DNA of 64,000 nucleotides from Hoplostethus atlanticus (Eukaryota > Chordata > Actinopteri > Trachichthyiformes > Trachichthyidae): assembly GCA_034670405.1 (NCBI GenBank), contig JAXDDX010000001.1:4878501-4942500 (forward strand), read 5' to 3'. Each line of letters opens with the position of its first letter. Position 1 is the first letter of the stretch. Below are positions 9,902 to 20,174 of the stretch, piece after piece. A program made the position numbers and the translations under genes. The notes beneath the pieces were generated by a model. That model ran no database searches, had not been told where the DNA came from, and was given only the letters and a program-made list of their open reading frames with translations.

Positions 9902-12553
9902 TCAGTGTAGTAGGAATGCCTTGGGAGAAATTAGGAGTCTGCCTTGCACCACGTAGGCTGACAGGGGGGCGTAGTGGTTCAGCTCTGCAGGTTCAACCAC
10001 GACCAGTTGGGAATCCTCAGCAGTGCAAACTTCAAAACATCTGAAGTGGTTCAGGTACCAAGCAGAGAAAGGTTGAAGAACAATGAATGCCTTGTCGTCC
10101 ACTATCACAATGTGCAGGATTTGACAGAAATCAGGAAGTCCACATGTGCTTCCAAATGATACAAACATCCCCTTTACATATTTTGTCCCATGTAGAAAGG
10201 CTGTTGTGGCAAGTGATACAGTGGTCAGATGACTGAATTTGTGCTGAATAGCTTGTTTGACTGGGGGGGGCAGAATTTCAAGGGAATTGTGTGTTGCCCT
10301 CTCTACTTCCACTGCTGGCTTGAATAGGCATGGCATGTCAAAATTGTATGCCAACATAAGCTGGTGTCTGTTGGCCAGAGACAACACAATGTTCTTAAAG
10401 TTATTTAGATCACGAACAGCTTTCTTGAAGAAGCTATGTTTCGCTTCAAAGCGTATTGTCCAGAAGTCAACCACAGGTCCAAAGCAACGAATCAGATGGG
10501 GATAATGCTCAAGGAAATGATGTTTGGGTCTGAGTTTCACATCAGGAAACACTTCTTTTAAAAGTTTCCTATGTTCAAAGATCTTTGCTTCCAGGTAACA
10601 GAGGCTTTCATCTGTGAAAGTGGACGATGACAAAATTTCAACAATGTCTTTCAGTTCCAGAATCACATACCAAGCATCATCATTTTCAGGTACAACATCA
10701 CCAATAAGTAATGGCAACAACCTTAACAGAGTCCAATTCTCGTGGCCATTCCCTCCTATTGTTCCATTCAAATGAAAATTTACTGGAATTTTCTGAGGAC
10801 AGTTGGTTTTGTCTGAGTACTTATAAGGGAAGTGCTGTATGGCGGTATTTAAATGATCTACTGTGAAATAGTTCTTGTCAATTAATTTTTTCAAACACAA
10901 ACACAGCTCAAAAGGTACAATGCCTTCCAAAAGATCGTGTAAGAAGTCAGGTGGAAACCCTGTTATACAATGAAAGTATTGTAGTTCATTTAGAACACAG
11001 TCACTTTTTACCCCATCCACACTTTTCAAATTCTCATTAAGCTTAGAGAGGTTCAGGTTATGTGACTCTCTTGTTCTCAATACAAATGCCCCACTTCTTA
11101 CACAACAAGTTTGAATATCTTTTCGACTTGCAAGGCAAAATCTGCAGAACTTGTCCACATTAAATGACTCCTGAAAGCCAGCAAAAGAATGTGCCCCCAA
11201 ATTATCTGATGAAATGTACAGTACTGTGCCTCTAACACTGGTTCCTAACCTGTTGATGTAAATTCCTTGATTTTCAAGCAACTGTAGGTCTCTCAGAAGT
11301 GGTTGAACAATTGGCCCATAACCAAATGATTTAACATCTTGACTCTTGCATAGGGCAGCAAGATATATAGTAGACAATGACGATCTGTCTCTTACAGGTA
11401 AATTGGCAATTACCCAATAGATCGCACACAATTTATGTTTCTTTTTTGAGGTGCCTAAAGGGTTACAGACCTCAAAGTCATCAATATACAAGCCCAGAGA
11501 AATACTTAAATCTTCACCAGAAAGAAGTGGATTTTCTTTACAGTATGATGCATCCAAAAAGGATTTATACTGGCCAGATTGTGATTTTTGGGTTTCTTCT
11601 AAGACTCTGTCAATTACATCACCCCTATTCAACAATACTTGAAGAACACTTAAGATTGGCACATAAACAAATTTTCGTTTTGATGACAAATCTAAAACGA
11701 ATTCAACTGGGTTAATTACACAGAAGTTTTCTTTGAAAAATGATAACCTTCTTTTGTCAGTTCCCAAAGACCCACCTTCTGAAAGACAGCTAAAATGATT
11801 GGTCTGGCACAAGGTATCTTTAACTAAATTTAGAGTGTTTTCATCAATGGTACAACCATGCTCCCTCAATGCTTTATCAAGAGTATTTTTGTTTAGCTCA
11901 CTCACTAACACACCAATATCACTAAACTCTGTAACTATTTGCTGAATTGCTGTCTTTGAGACATGCAAAACTGTTTGCAATCGCAGAAGTAAAGATGCAA
12001 GTCTTGCCTGAACTTTATCAGTGTTAATCTCCTGCTCAGTTACATTCTCATCCCCAGAAAATTCAGCATCACTGACATCTGACTGCACTTGATCAGCCAC
12101 GTGTTCCTCACTCACATTTGTTTGAATAACAAGCTCAGATTTCAAGTCTTGTAGTGTGGCGTTGTTGTGAAATCGACTTTTGTGCGACGTAAAGGTAGAG
12201 TAAACACTTGATTTGAAGGAACAATGATTAAAAGGGCAGGTAACAGTCTCTTTGTTCTTAAGATGTTTCCCAAGATGACCCAAGTACTGTTTTATAGTCA
12301 CTGGATCATTGAAGTCACACAACTGACAATTAATTTTACAGTTTAAAAGTCCAATAGGTCCATGCCGTGAAACTCCATGTTCTCTTAAGTGGTTCTTAAG
12401 GGATTGTTGTGAGCGGAAATCTAGTGGACAGTCACTGTAGATACAGGGCAATGGACAGTTTCTCCCATAATGTCCATGAATAGCTCTGTAATGTTCAATT
12501 ATTCTTCTGCGATTTCCTGAGAAGTAGGTACAAAACTTACAAATCCACCGCAT
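9902..12553 (-). CDS. Zinc-finger transposase of the CACTG (CMC-like) element, intact 883 aa
   Basis: One uninterrupted exon with its ATG at 12553. Residues 1-130 hold four C2H2-type fingers (C5/C8, C37/C42, C76/C79 and C106/C111, each with paired histidines), probably for DNA binding. The core shows an acidic pattern like CACTA-type transposases: YIDDFEVCNPLG near 356-367 followed by ANLPVRDR, SSDNLGAH near 448-455, and a CRFC pair. Then comes PPDFLHDLLEGIVPFEL near 534-550, where D536, H539 and E543 are the candidate catalytic region. It is transcribed toward the SAMD3-like gene, about 450 bp away. The full-length frame and nearly intact ends suggest recent activity. The superfamily is argued from motifs plus element ends; the exact catalytic residues are inference. 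Confidence 0.8.
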   Translation of the reverse strand: MRWICKFCTYFSGNRRRIIEHYRAIHGHYGRNCPLPCIYSDCPLDFRSQQSLKNHLREHGVSRHGPIGLLNCKINCQLCDFNDPVTIKQYLGHLGKHLKNKETVTCPFNHCSFKSSVYSTFTSHKSRFHNNATLQDLKSELVIQTNVSEEHVADQVQSDVSDAEFSGDENVTEQEINTDKVQARLASLLLRLQTVLHVSKTAIQQIVTEFSDIGVLVSELNKNTLDKALREHGCTIDENTLNLVKDTLCQTNHFSCLSEGGSLGTDKRRLSFFKENFCVINPVEFVLDLSSKRKFVYVPILSVLQVLLNRGDVIDRVLEETQKSQSGQYKSFLDASYCKENPLLSGEDLSISLGLYIDDFEVCNPLGTSKKKHKLCAIYWVIANLPVRDRSSLSTIYLAALCKSQDVKSFGYGPIVQPLLRDLQLLENQGIYINRLGTSVRGTVLYISSDNLGAHSFAGFQESFNVDKFCRFCLASRKDIQTCCVRSGAFVLRTRESHNLNLSKLNENLKSVDGVKSDCVLNELQYFHCITGFPPDFLHDLLEGIVPFELCLCLKKLIDKNYFTVDHLNTAIQHFPYKYSDKTNCPQKIPVNFHLNGTIGGNGHENWTLLRLLPLLIGDVVPENDDAWYVILELKDIVEILSSSTFTDESLCYLEAKIFEHRKLLKEVFPDVKLRPKHHFLEHYPHLIRCFGPVVDFWTIRFEAKHSFFKKAVRDLNNFKNIVLSLANRHQLMLAYNFDMPCLFKPAVEVERATHNSLEILPPPVKQAIQHKFSHLTTVSLATTAFLHGTKYVKGMFVSFGSTCGLPDFCQILHIVIVDDKAFIVLQPFSAWYLNHFRCFEVCTAEDSQLVVVEPAELNHYAPLSAYVVQGRLLISPKAFLLH

Positions 12554-12807
12554 TCAAGTTTGCATTTTGATCACGTAGACCTGGAAAAAAAAACAAAAAA
12601 AACATTGTTGAGTGACATTATCCACACTATCCTTTTCATTTAATCATTTTGTTCATGACAAATGACATTCCCAATTCTTTAAGTAGTCATAAAGACTAAA
12701 AACAGCATAAGTACCAGGGTGTGTTTCTTCATTTATACGCAATTAGGACACAGAGATGCAACTTGGTAGTTCAATAAGCATTTTACATTTTCCTCAAAGC
12801 TATTTCA

Positions 12808-13565
12808 GGGTACCCACAGGGTTCTCAAAGTTAAATTTAAGACTTTAAGACCTTTTTAATACCACTTGGAATGAAATTGAATGCCAACTTCACGGCCATA
12901 TGGGCAAAAGTATGAAGGATATAATGGAAAATCAGTATGGATTTTAAGCCATAGCAAATAATTATTTACCAAGTACTTGAATATAATAAAACATGTTATT
13001 ATAACACTCACATTCATATTTAATACACCATAGCTTTGTGAGCGCCCTTCACATTATCAACGACAAAAACGCTCGCCGCTGGTATTCATTTCCTATTTGG
13101 CAAGCGTCGCCGCCGAGCCTAACGTCGCACAGTTTGATATCACAGCCACGAAATTAAAATAAATAATAGAAGAGAAACTTGTTTTATGTGTGTCGGAGCA
13201 TCCCGAATTATACAACATGACCTTAAATCATACCATGATCTGACTAAAAAGTCCGTGGCATGGAATGATGTCGGTTTGCAGATGGTTAGTTGACAGCTTA
13301 GTACAGGACGTATATGCAGCCAATCTATATTCACTTCTATGGCTGTGCTAGTATGATCATTGGCGATGTGGTTAGCTACGGTCACCGGCTCATGCGGGTG
13401 ACACTGATCCTGTGAAGGAGTCTCGTCCAACCTGGCGTTGATGCCGACGCTTTGCACGGACTCATGTGAAAGCCCCTTAAAACGACACTTGCCCATTCTG
13501 AGACGACGAGCTAGCTTGTTAGCAGCACACTCCACGGTCAAGAGCGTCAATAAATTAGCATACAT
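12808..13565 (-). mobile_element. Possible nested hAT-type fragment inside the CACTG element
   Basis: CAGGGTACCCACAGGG at 12808, followed by text rich in 'cttaaatttaa' and 'aagacctttt', looks like the end of a common fish hAT family. A minus-strand open frame ending near 13140 includes MGKCRFK, a start seen in such elements. The opposite terminus and the 8-bp duplication were not found, so this is a weak call. Confidence 0.3.
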
Positions 13566-13733
13566 GCTAGGAAATAAGTCTGCTCATCGTTTTTTAAATT
13601 GAAAAACTTTCATGTAGTTAAGACATTATTAACTAATTATTTTAAGTTAAATCAATTTTTACACAAACCCATGTCCTATTGACAAGAAAAAAATAGTTAA
13701 GATAACAAACAAGCAAGATTCAGATTTACAGTG

Positions 13734-14120
13734 TAATGCTAGTTAGCAATGTCTTGACATTGTAATTCCTTAGTCTTGTAATTCTTCTCTGTAATTGCTT
13801 TTACATTACATTAGTCATTTAGCAGACGCTTTTATCCAAAGCGACTTACAAAGGTACTTGACACTATGTGGGGATCGAACCCACAACCCTGAGACTGAGA
13901 GTCTCATGCAGCTATATTAAAGGTTTATATATTAAAGCTATTAAAAGGTTTTGGTGTCAGCCCCTCAGAATCAAAGAGCAAGGCCTCCTCTAGGCTCACC
14001 ATTTTTCACCAACGCTCAACAATCATAAATCTTAGAAGAAGAAGAGACACCAATTTCTCCAGTGACAGTAGCCTCAATAGACCATAATGCAATGCAGCCA
14101 CGAGACATGTTTAGAGTAGT
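13734..14120 (+). repeat. Right half of the paralogous segment interrupted by the CACTG transposon
   Basis: Continues the match to 2847-3640, starting TAATGCTAGTTAG immediately after the transposon and reaching the 'gcagccac..acatgttt' text near 14100. The left half is 5972-6004. It contains an additional tRNA-derived SINE fragment at 13808-13905 that is absent from the 2.8-kb copy. Confidence 0.75.
13808..13905 (-). mobile_element. tRNA-derived SINE-like fragment
   Basis: Contains 'catttagcagacgcttttatccaaagcgactta', a tail very common in teleost genomes, followed by 'ggggatcgaaccc', which on the minus strand reads as a tRNA B-box. Related tail fragments appear near 20925-20955, 28068-28110 and 51215-51260. 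Confidence 0.6.
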
Positions 14121-14531
14121 GTGGGGGAAACTATGCAGTTGCATTACAATATATTTGATGAGCAATGAGTAAATATTTCTCATGCATGTGTGAATGCACC
14201 ACCTTCTGCATGAAAAGGATAAATTAGTTGATTATTTGGATAGATAGTATCTATAGCTATTATATTTTAAACCAGACCGCAGCTTGTTCAGAGTACAGTT
14301 TCGCTAAAGATGCTGACTGGGTGTGACATTAACAACAACCACCGGGCAAATGCTGGTAAATTTTAGCAGTGGCTGGTAAATTAGTCTACTGCTTAACCAC
14401 TTTGGGAGGTAATCACACACGTTTACGTTCCTATTGTATCCTATAAATCTAGTTTGCTGGTAAATGTGGAGTTGTACCAGCCACTGTGGCCAGAGGATAA
14501 AAGGTTCCCCCCCCCCCTGAATAATGGTCAA

Positions 14532-14532
14532 A

Positions 14533-14563
<31 letters not shown>

Positions 14564-14566
14564 TTA
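14532..14566. repeat. (TA)n followed by poly-T, at an INCENP splice acceptor
   Basis: A TA dinucleotide run passing into a T tract that serves as the pyrimidine tract of the exon starting at 14573. Confidence 0.9.
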
Positions 14567-14572
14567 CTGTAG

Positions 14573-15036
14573 GATGTTCTTATCTAACCCGGTTGATGCA
14601 GGAGCCGAAGAATCTAACGCCACTCCAGAGGTATGATTATTATTTTTTGTTATATTATTTGAGATGTCAGTTTTACAAACAGAATTTATCTCTTGGGCTA
14701 TTGAACAGCTGAAACAATTTCTTGATTTTTATCAAACAAAAATAGGAGCAGTTTGAGCAGAACAGGGATCCCTCCACTGGCCGCATTACACGTTCTATGG
14801 CTGTAAATTCTTCCTCATTGGCGTCCCCCGCTTTGTTAACCAGCAAGAATAAAGTTGGGACACCAGACATGAGATCAGGTACCAGGACTCTCAATTTCAT
14901 TATTAACTGCTGTTAAACTGTAAGCATGAATATATAGCTGATATGTCGGGTGTGTTGTTTAGTGTACTAATTCATATTGTTTATGTTTGTTCATAGATGG
15001 CAGTGGAAAGAAGCCAACTTCCCAGTCAAGTCTGAG
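14573..15036 (+). pseudogene. incenp: INCENP exons 6-8 (middle block)
   Basis: Three exons, 14573-14630, 14746-14878 and 14997-15036, with GT-AG borders and matching phases. Exon 5 ends GC at 5923 and exon 6 starts G, completing a codon across the 8.6-kb intron that holds the CACTG transposon. They encode FLSNPVDAGAEES, DPSTGRITRSMAVNSSS and GSGKKPTSQSSL, typical of the low-complexity Ser/Lys-rich centre of INCENP. The next expected exons, which would code for the long coiled coil, do not follow; retroviral pol sequence begins at 15360 instead. Confidence 0.75.
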
Positions 15037-15359
15037 GTAAGTGTGTGTGGTAGACCAGACACAAAACCTCAATAAATGTTTGCTTCTAGTTGTAAATGTA
15101 ATTAAAATGCAGCATGGCAACCCAGGTAAAACACATTTGCTGGCTTTATTTAAATGCTTATGTGTTTTGTTAATTCATGTTAATGTAATTGTTTTACAAC
15201 TGTGACGTCTGAGCTTTTGATAAAACATGTGATAACTAAACTTTGGTTTTGCATTTATTTTGAGGCTGTAAGGCTTGTTTACATTTGTAATGTTTGCAAG
15301 CACCAGAGTAAAATTAACCTGTATATTGAGTTGTAATGTCCAAAGAAAGTTCTAAAAAG

Positions 15360-17837
15360 CTAATATACTGGCAGGGGCGGTGCCTTCTTACACTGGCTGG
15401 CGTGGATCCACGTGGTCCTCTCAGCAACCTTCACCGCAGAGTGGGTTGTTAGTAGCACCTGGTATGGTCCTTGCCACCTGGGATGGTTCCACCTCTTCCT
15501 CCTGCAGTCTTTGATCACCACCCAATCTCCTGGTTTGATGGAATGGAGTAGTCCCACAGCTGGTGTGTTGAGAGCGGCCTTCACCTGTGAATGTATGAGG
15601 CTTAACACCTTAGAGAGGTTAGTGCAGTAGGCCAACATGCTACTATGAAATTCCTCTGTGTCTAGTGCTTTTGGCCCTAGTGGAGAACTGAGCCCAGTCT
15701 CCATTGGTCTGCCTGTGATTATCTCAAAGGGAGATAACCCTGTCTGAGAGTTGACATGCCCCCTCATGCTCATGAGTACAATAGGAAGTGATCTTACCCA
15801 GTTCAAACCTGTTTCTACACAGACTTTTGTCAATTTGTTTTTTAGAGTCCCATTTGCTCTTTCCACTGCACCTCCACTTTGTGGGTGGTATGCACAGTGT
15901 GTTCTTAAATCTATTCCAAAGAACAGTGACAGTTGTGTGATTATATTATTTACAAAATGACTGCCATTGTCACTTGAGAGTTTCTTTGGTATTCCCCATC
16001 TGGGAATAATCTCTCTCACCAATGCTTTTGCCACAGCCGCAGCATCTGCTTTTCCTGTGGGAAAAACTTCAATCCATTTGGAAAACATATCAATTATGAC
16101 CAGACAGTACTTTTTCCCTTCACATAGGCTTAGCGCAATGAAATCCATCATTAGATGATCAAATGGTTGATCTGGTGTTGGGTGGCTAGACTGCTGTGTC
16201 TGTTGCCCTCTGCCAACATTGTTTTTTGCACAAATTACACATTTTGAACAAAATTTTTATGAATAATTTGAGAAGCCTTGTGTATACCACTATCTGTTCA
16301 TAGCTTCCACCATCCCCCCTTTTGACACATGATCCTTTCCATGTGTCAACACTGCATAAAAATGAAATAAACATTTAGGGAGACACGGGTTCCCATTTGG
16401 ACCAATCCAAACATTATCAACATATTTACAGTTATTTGTCTTCCACCCCTTTTTCTCTTGGGGTGGGGCTCTCTTCTGGGCTTCAACCAGTTCTGCAAAG
16501 GAGACAGTTGGGGTTAGATCTTGTTTTTGCATGAGTTGCAGGCAACGCTGGCCAGATTGTGCAGTACGCTTTGCCGCAGCATCTGCTCTGGCGTTGCCTC
16601 GTGACACTTCATCTGTTCCACCTGTATGAGCAACACATTTGCAAACAGCAATTTCTGTGGGGAGAAGAATAGCATCCAAAAGATTGTTAATTAGTTGTGA
16701 ATGCATTATGTTTTTTCCTGTCGATGTCAAAAAACCTCTCATTTTCCACAATGTACCAAAATCATGCACCACGCCAAAAGCATATCTACTGTCTGTGTAG
16801 ATAGTCACTGATTTTCCCTCTGCTAATATACAAGCTCTTGTTAGAGCAAATAATTCAGCAGCCTGTGCTGACAGGTGACCTGGTAGTTTTTCTGATTCAA
16901 TGACGCCGTGGTTGCTGACTACAGCATAGGCTACCCATGGCTCACCTGTTTTTGGATTTCTCTGAGCTGATCCATCTACAAACCAAATATGGTCAGCATT
17001 TGACAGCTGTGTATCTTTTAGGTCTAGGCGTGGTGACGTGGTTTCAGCAATTGCAGCCAAACAATCATGTGGTTCTCCATCTTCCTCTGTTGGCAAAAGA
17101 GTTGCAGGGTTAAGAACAGTACATCTTTCGAGTGTGACATTAGGCATAGAGAGTAGTACATTCATGTAATTCAAATTGCGTGATATTGTCAAATGATTAG
17201 ATTTTGATTGCAGTAACACTGTTGCCACTGCATGTGGAACTAACACTTTCAGTGGGCTGAAACCTATTGGTCTTGATGCCAATACAGCAGCTGCAGCCGC
17301 AGCAGCTACTGCTTTCAAACAGTGGGGCAGTCCTCTCGCTACTGCATCTAATCTTTGGGAGAAATATGCTACAGGTTTCAATTTACCTCCATGCTCTTGT
17401 AGCAACACTGATGACATAAATCCCTCCTTTTCACATACCATTTGGGTGAATTGTTTGTCTGGATTAGGTAAACCTAATGTGGGGGTGGAAGTCAGAATCT
17501 TCTTTAACTCCTCAAAACTAGTCATTGCTTCTTCAGTCCACGTGACGCAGTCAGTCGGTGCTAAACCATGGTTATGAGCTATGTCCTGCAGGGGTTGTGC
17601 CAATTGTGCATATCCAGAGATCCACTGTCTACAGTAGCCTGTCATGCCAAGGAAAGCCATCACTTGTTTTTTTGTTTGTGGCTTTGGTATTCTTTGGATT
17701 GCTGTTATTCTGTCTTCGTTCAGCTTTTTTCCATTATTTGATATAATGTGGCCTAGGAATTTAACTTCCTCTAAGGCCAGCTGCACTTTTTCAGGTGACA
17801 CTTTACCTGTTGCAGCTAGAAATTTTAATACCAAAGT
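15360..17837 (-). mobile_element. ERV pol fragment (RT end, RNase H, integrase), defective
   Basis: An old retroviral copy on the minus strand. The frame from 17837 to about 16290 covers the end of reverse transcriptase (no YxDD box, so the palm is missing) and RNase H with its acidic residues in FVDGSAQ, AAELFAL, IYTDSRY and GNARADAA. A frame break near 16250-16290 separates it from the integrase HHCC region. The frame 16151-15360 has the integrase core acidic residues ([21 protein letters not shown]) and a C-terminal GPY/F-type domain (WQGPYQVLL) of the gamma/epsilon-retrovirus type. It is directly fused to the start of an LTR at 17838, so gag, protease and most of RT are deleted, and no env follows. 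It cannot be functional. Confidence 0.85.
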
Positions 17838-17979
17838 AAACATATACTAAAGAGGAAGCATATACTTCCCTCAGCTCAGTAGTTTTCTACTGGCCGTTAC
17901 TATACTTCTGCATATATTTTATTGCAGTTAATACTTCAAGCACATTATAAGCACACTTACATTATTGTTTTCCATAACA
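17838..17979 (-). mobile_element. Truncated 5' LTR of the pol-bearing ERV
   Basis: The first 142 bases of the same LTR family as 5153-5732 (three mismatches), starting TGTTATGG on the minus strand. It abuts INCENP coiled-coil exon sequence, which begins CTGA at 17980. The remaining LTR was lost in the deletion that joined it to pol. Confidence 0.85.
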
Positions 17980-18048
17980 CTGAAACGTCAAGAGGAGCTG
18001 GAGCAGAAGCTGGAAGAAGAGGCCAGAAGGAAGAAGAATCAGCAAATG
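17980..18048 (+). pseudogene. incenp: INCENP coiled-coil exon remnant
   Basis: Twenty-three codons rich in Glu, Lys and Arg, ending at a GTGAGA donor. This is the end of the long charged coiled coil/single helix that links the microtubule-binding part of INCENP to the IN-box. Its upstream side is cut by the ERV LTR, so the exon has no acceptor. Confidence 0.7.
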
Positions 18049-18209
18049 GTGAGATCATTGCTCATTTTTGTGTTGAAGCTGAACTTGGTCTGTTGTGTGT
18101 ATTAGTTTACCATCACATACATTCAGTCAAATTTAGATGTTTCCAAAGTTTCCCATCCCTACTGTCTAGCAACTTGAACTATAACTTATCACAGTTGTAA
18201 AAAGGTGAA

Positions 18210-18771
18210 TGTGGCAAGGTGCCACATTACCGGGGTCCGTGACAGACAGAGACAAGGCATGAGGAGGGTTAATTGGCCAGCAGGGCCGTTTATTCACCAA
18301 CAATCATAAATCCGGCCCCAGTGTTGACGGCAGCTGATTACGCCGTCTCCCCCCGCCGACGCACCTCCGTCCTCCCCGGCGGGTCAGCCGCGGAACCCCA
18401 AAGCCGGCCAGCCTGCCAGGCTTGCAGGGGCATCCCGCCCCAACCCCGACTGTCACCTGCTCTTGCAGGCGGCTCCCGACTGCACCCCCGAGGACCTCCG
18501 TCGGTTGTCGCCGCGGAGGGAGACGCGCGCTCTCCCACTCCGTCGTCTCCAGCTCGCGCCCTCGCCTCCGTCCCGGCACTCCAGCCGCGAACCCCGCTCA
18601 GACGCGGCTGCTGCTGGCTCGTTGTCCTCCTCCCAGTCGACCCCCGATCCTCCCGATCGCCTGTCGACTCCATTCACGCCGCCAGCCTCTCACACTGGCG
18701 CGTCCCTCTCGCTCACACATCCACACCCAGGTTAAAAAGGCCCGGCTGCAATCAGCTTTAATTGGCCGCAG
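18210..18771 (-). mobile_element. GC-rich LTR, truncated copy
   Basis: Same family as the complete solo LTR at 22048-22669. It starts TGTGGCAAGGTGCCACA (itself nearly palindromic) and carries a minus-strand AATAAA close to that end, which orients it on the minus strand. The last 50 or so bases are missing, replaced by hAT-like sequence. Open frames through its GC-rich body are by-products of composition. Confidence 0.75.
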
Positions 18772-19226
18772 CGATTATTTCAAATTTTTACCTCGATTAC
18801 GATTAATGAACGATTATTTTATTTGATTTATTTTGAAAATTGACCGGATGCTCGTTCCTGTGTCTGACTTCCTGCCCGTCTTGACACGTTCGCTCGCGGC
18901 TCGCAAAAAAACAAACGGTCAAAACCTGTCTGAACACGGCGTTAGTTGGACGGGGCGGAGGGACGTGACTGAATACGACGTATTTTTTTTTAAGGGGACA
19001 GTTCATGAACGCACGCATTGGGGAAAGTATTTGGCCCATTCATTCGCGGGAAAGTGATGTTATGTCTGACACACACACACACACACAGACACTCACACTG
19101 GTTGCTTTGCTAACTGGCGCTTCTAGACGTTCCTCGTTCTTGTAGCCTAAATAACAATCAAAATCAACGATTTTGAAAATTTGCCACAATTACATAATTA
19201 AAATTACAATTATCGCCCACCCCTAG
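18772..19226. mobile_element. hAT-like non-autonomous element, one end missing
   Basis: Contains inverted text such as 'attacgattaatgaacgatta' near the left and 'aattacataattaaaattac' near the right, ending TATCGCCCACCCCTAG, the common fish hAT terminus. The left terminus is lost at the junction with the LTR. A short CA repeat lies at 19066-19087. Confidence 0.5.
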
Positions 19227-19510
19227 TATACATACATATATTATATTTACTGTAATATTACATATATTATTCCAATAGTGTATGACCATGTGTCCATGCA
19301 TACTGACAAACATGAATTGGGAATTGATAAGGAAGTGAAAAGCAAGATTGCAATTGGTAAAATACAAAACACAGAGTAGTAAATGTTTACCAACTGAACC
19401 TTTTTTACTTTTGTCTTTGCTCCACTCAGAACTCTGTAATGAAGACCCCTGTGGGCAAGGGTGCTGGTCTGAATGTGACTATGGATATCGAGGTAAAGGG
19501 AGGGTTGTTC

Positions 19511-19550
19511 CAGAATTTCCCCCCGGGGATCAATAAAGTATCTATCTATG
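19511..19550. mobile_element. 3' tail of a teleost retroposon
   Basis: 'ggggatcaataaagtatctatctat' is the recurrent 3' end of abundant fish non-LTR elements. Only the tail is present. Confidence 0.5.
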
Positions 19551-19561
19551 ATTACTATAAC

Positions 19562-20174
19562 CAGGGGTGCACATAAGTGGAACGCCAGTACGCATGCGTG
19601 ACCGAAATTAGGAATGCACATTTGAAATTTCATTAGAACACAATTAGTACTTGTGCGTACCATATTTGTAGGATACACAAACTTTTCTTCCCGATGGAAT
19701 AACATTGGTACAGGGTTCGACAATACGGAGTGATTGATGGCCCGGGGCCAGAGGTTAACCCAGTGATCTTCTCTGCACGGTCACCTGTCAACCTTGCTGT
19801 TGTGCGTATTCTGACCAATCAGATTTGACACCACCTCAGCGTGAGTGGCTAGTGTGGAGTGGACATGGCGGCCGCAACTTCAAACTACTAGGCGAAAAGG
19901 AAAATAATTTCTGTCATGCTGGAAGCAACCGTTTTGGGTAGAAAATGACAAATCAATCCACACAGTGTTTTGCAAAGTGTGTGTAGTGGACATGTGATCC
20001 CAGTATTAAACTGGTGTGGCATGTCAAAGGCAAGTGTGTGAGAGATACAGACAACGTTTATGCCATTGCAGTGGACACAAGGTATAATGTTTGTAAATAA
20101 AATGTGAGTACCAAACCACATCTGTTGGTACTCATTTGAGAACTAGACTCCAAAAGGGAAAAAGTGCACCCCTG
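19562..20174. mobile_element. Complete non-autonomous hAT transposon (613 bp)
   Basis: The terminal inverted repeats are CAGGGGTGCAC and GTGCACCCCTG. They are flanked by an exact 8-bp target duplication, ACTATAAC, at 19554-19561 and 20175-20182; 8 bp is diagnostic of hAT elements. The interior keeps a short Cys-rich remnant (FCKVCV) that may descend from a BED finger. Confidence 0.9.

Larger units (their letters stand above)
6005..13733 (-). mobile_element. Complete CACTG-ended DNA transposon (CACTA/Mirage/Chapaev-like) with two genes
   Basis: The ends are inverted repeats starting CACTGTAAA (6005; complement at 13733) and imperfect for roughly 20 bases further. A TA dinucleotide flanks each side (6003-6004 and 13734-13735), and the paralogous segment at 2847 shows the same site with one TA and no insert, which fixes the boundaries at 7,729 bp. 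Two minus-strand genes lie inside: a transposase (9902-12553), then a SAMD3-like gene (7262-9453). A ladder of roughly 42-bp repeats sits just inside the left end, as CACTA elements often show. CACTG termini, a short TA duplication and the transposase motifs fit the CMC superfamily; the exact subfamily is inference. Confidence 0.85.

Noticed and set aside
9902..12553. Reading the 883-codon protein as a host zinc-finger gene
   Set aside because: It lies inside exact inverted repeats with TA duplications and has CACTA-type acidic motifs, so a transposase is the better call.
13140..13565. 141-codon minus-strand frame inside the CACTG transposon
   Set aside because: Only a short start (MGKCRFK) resembles hAT proteins and the rest is not recognisable; kept as part of a weak hAT fragment rather than a gene.
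13920..14130. Possible conserved exon shared with 3205-3650
   Set aside because: The similarity continues across non-coding sequence with indels and stops in all frames; it is a duplicated repeat segment.
18273..18826. Overlapping GC-rich frames on both strands, and similar ones at 22077-22678
   Set aside because: They lie in two copies of the same LTR. Pro/Arg/Ser-rich translations in many frames at once are due to base composition.
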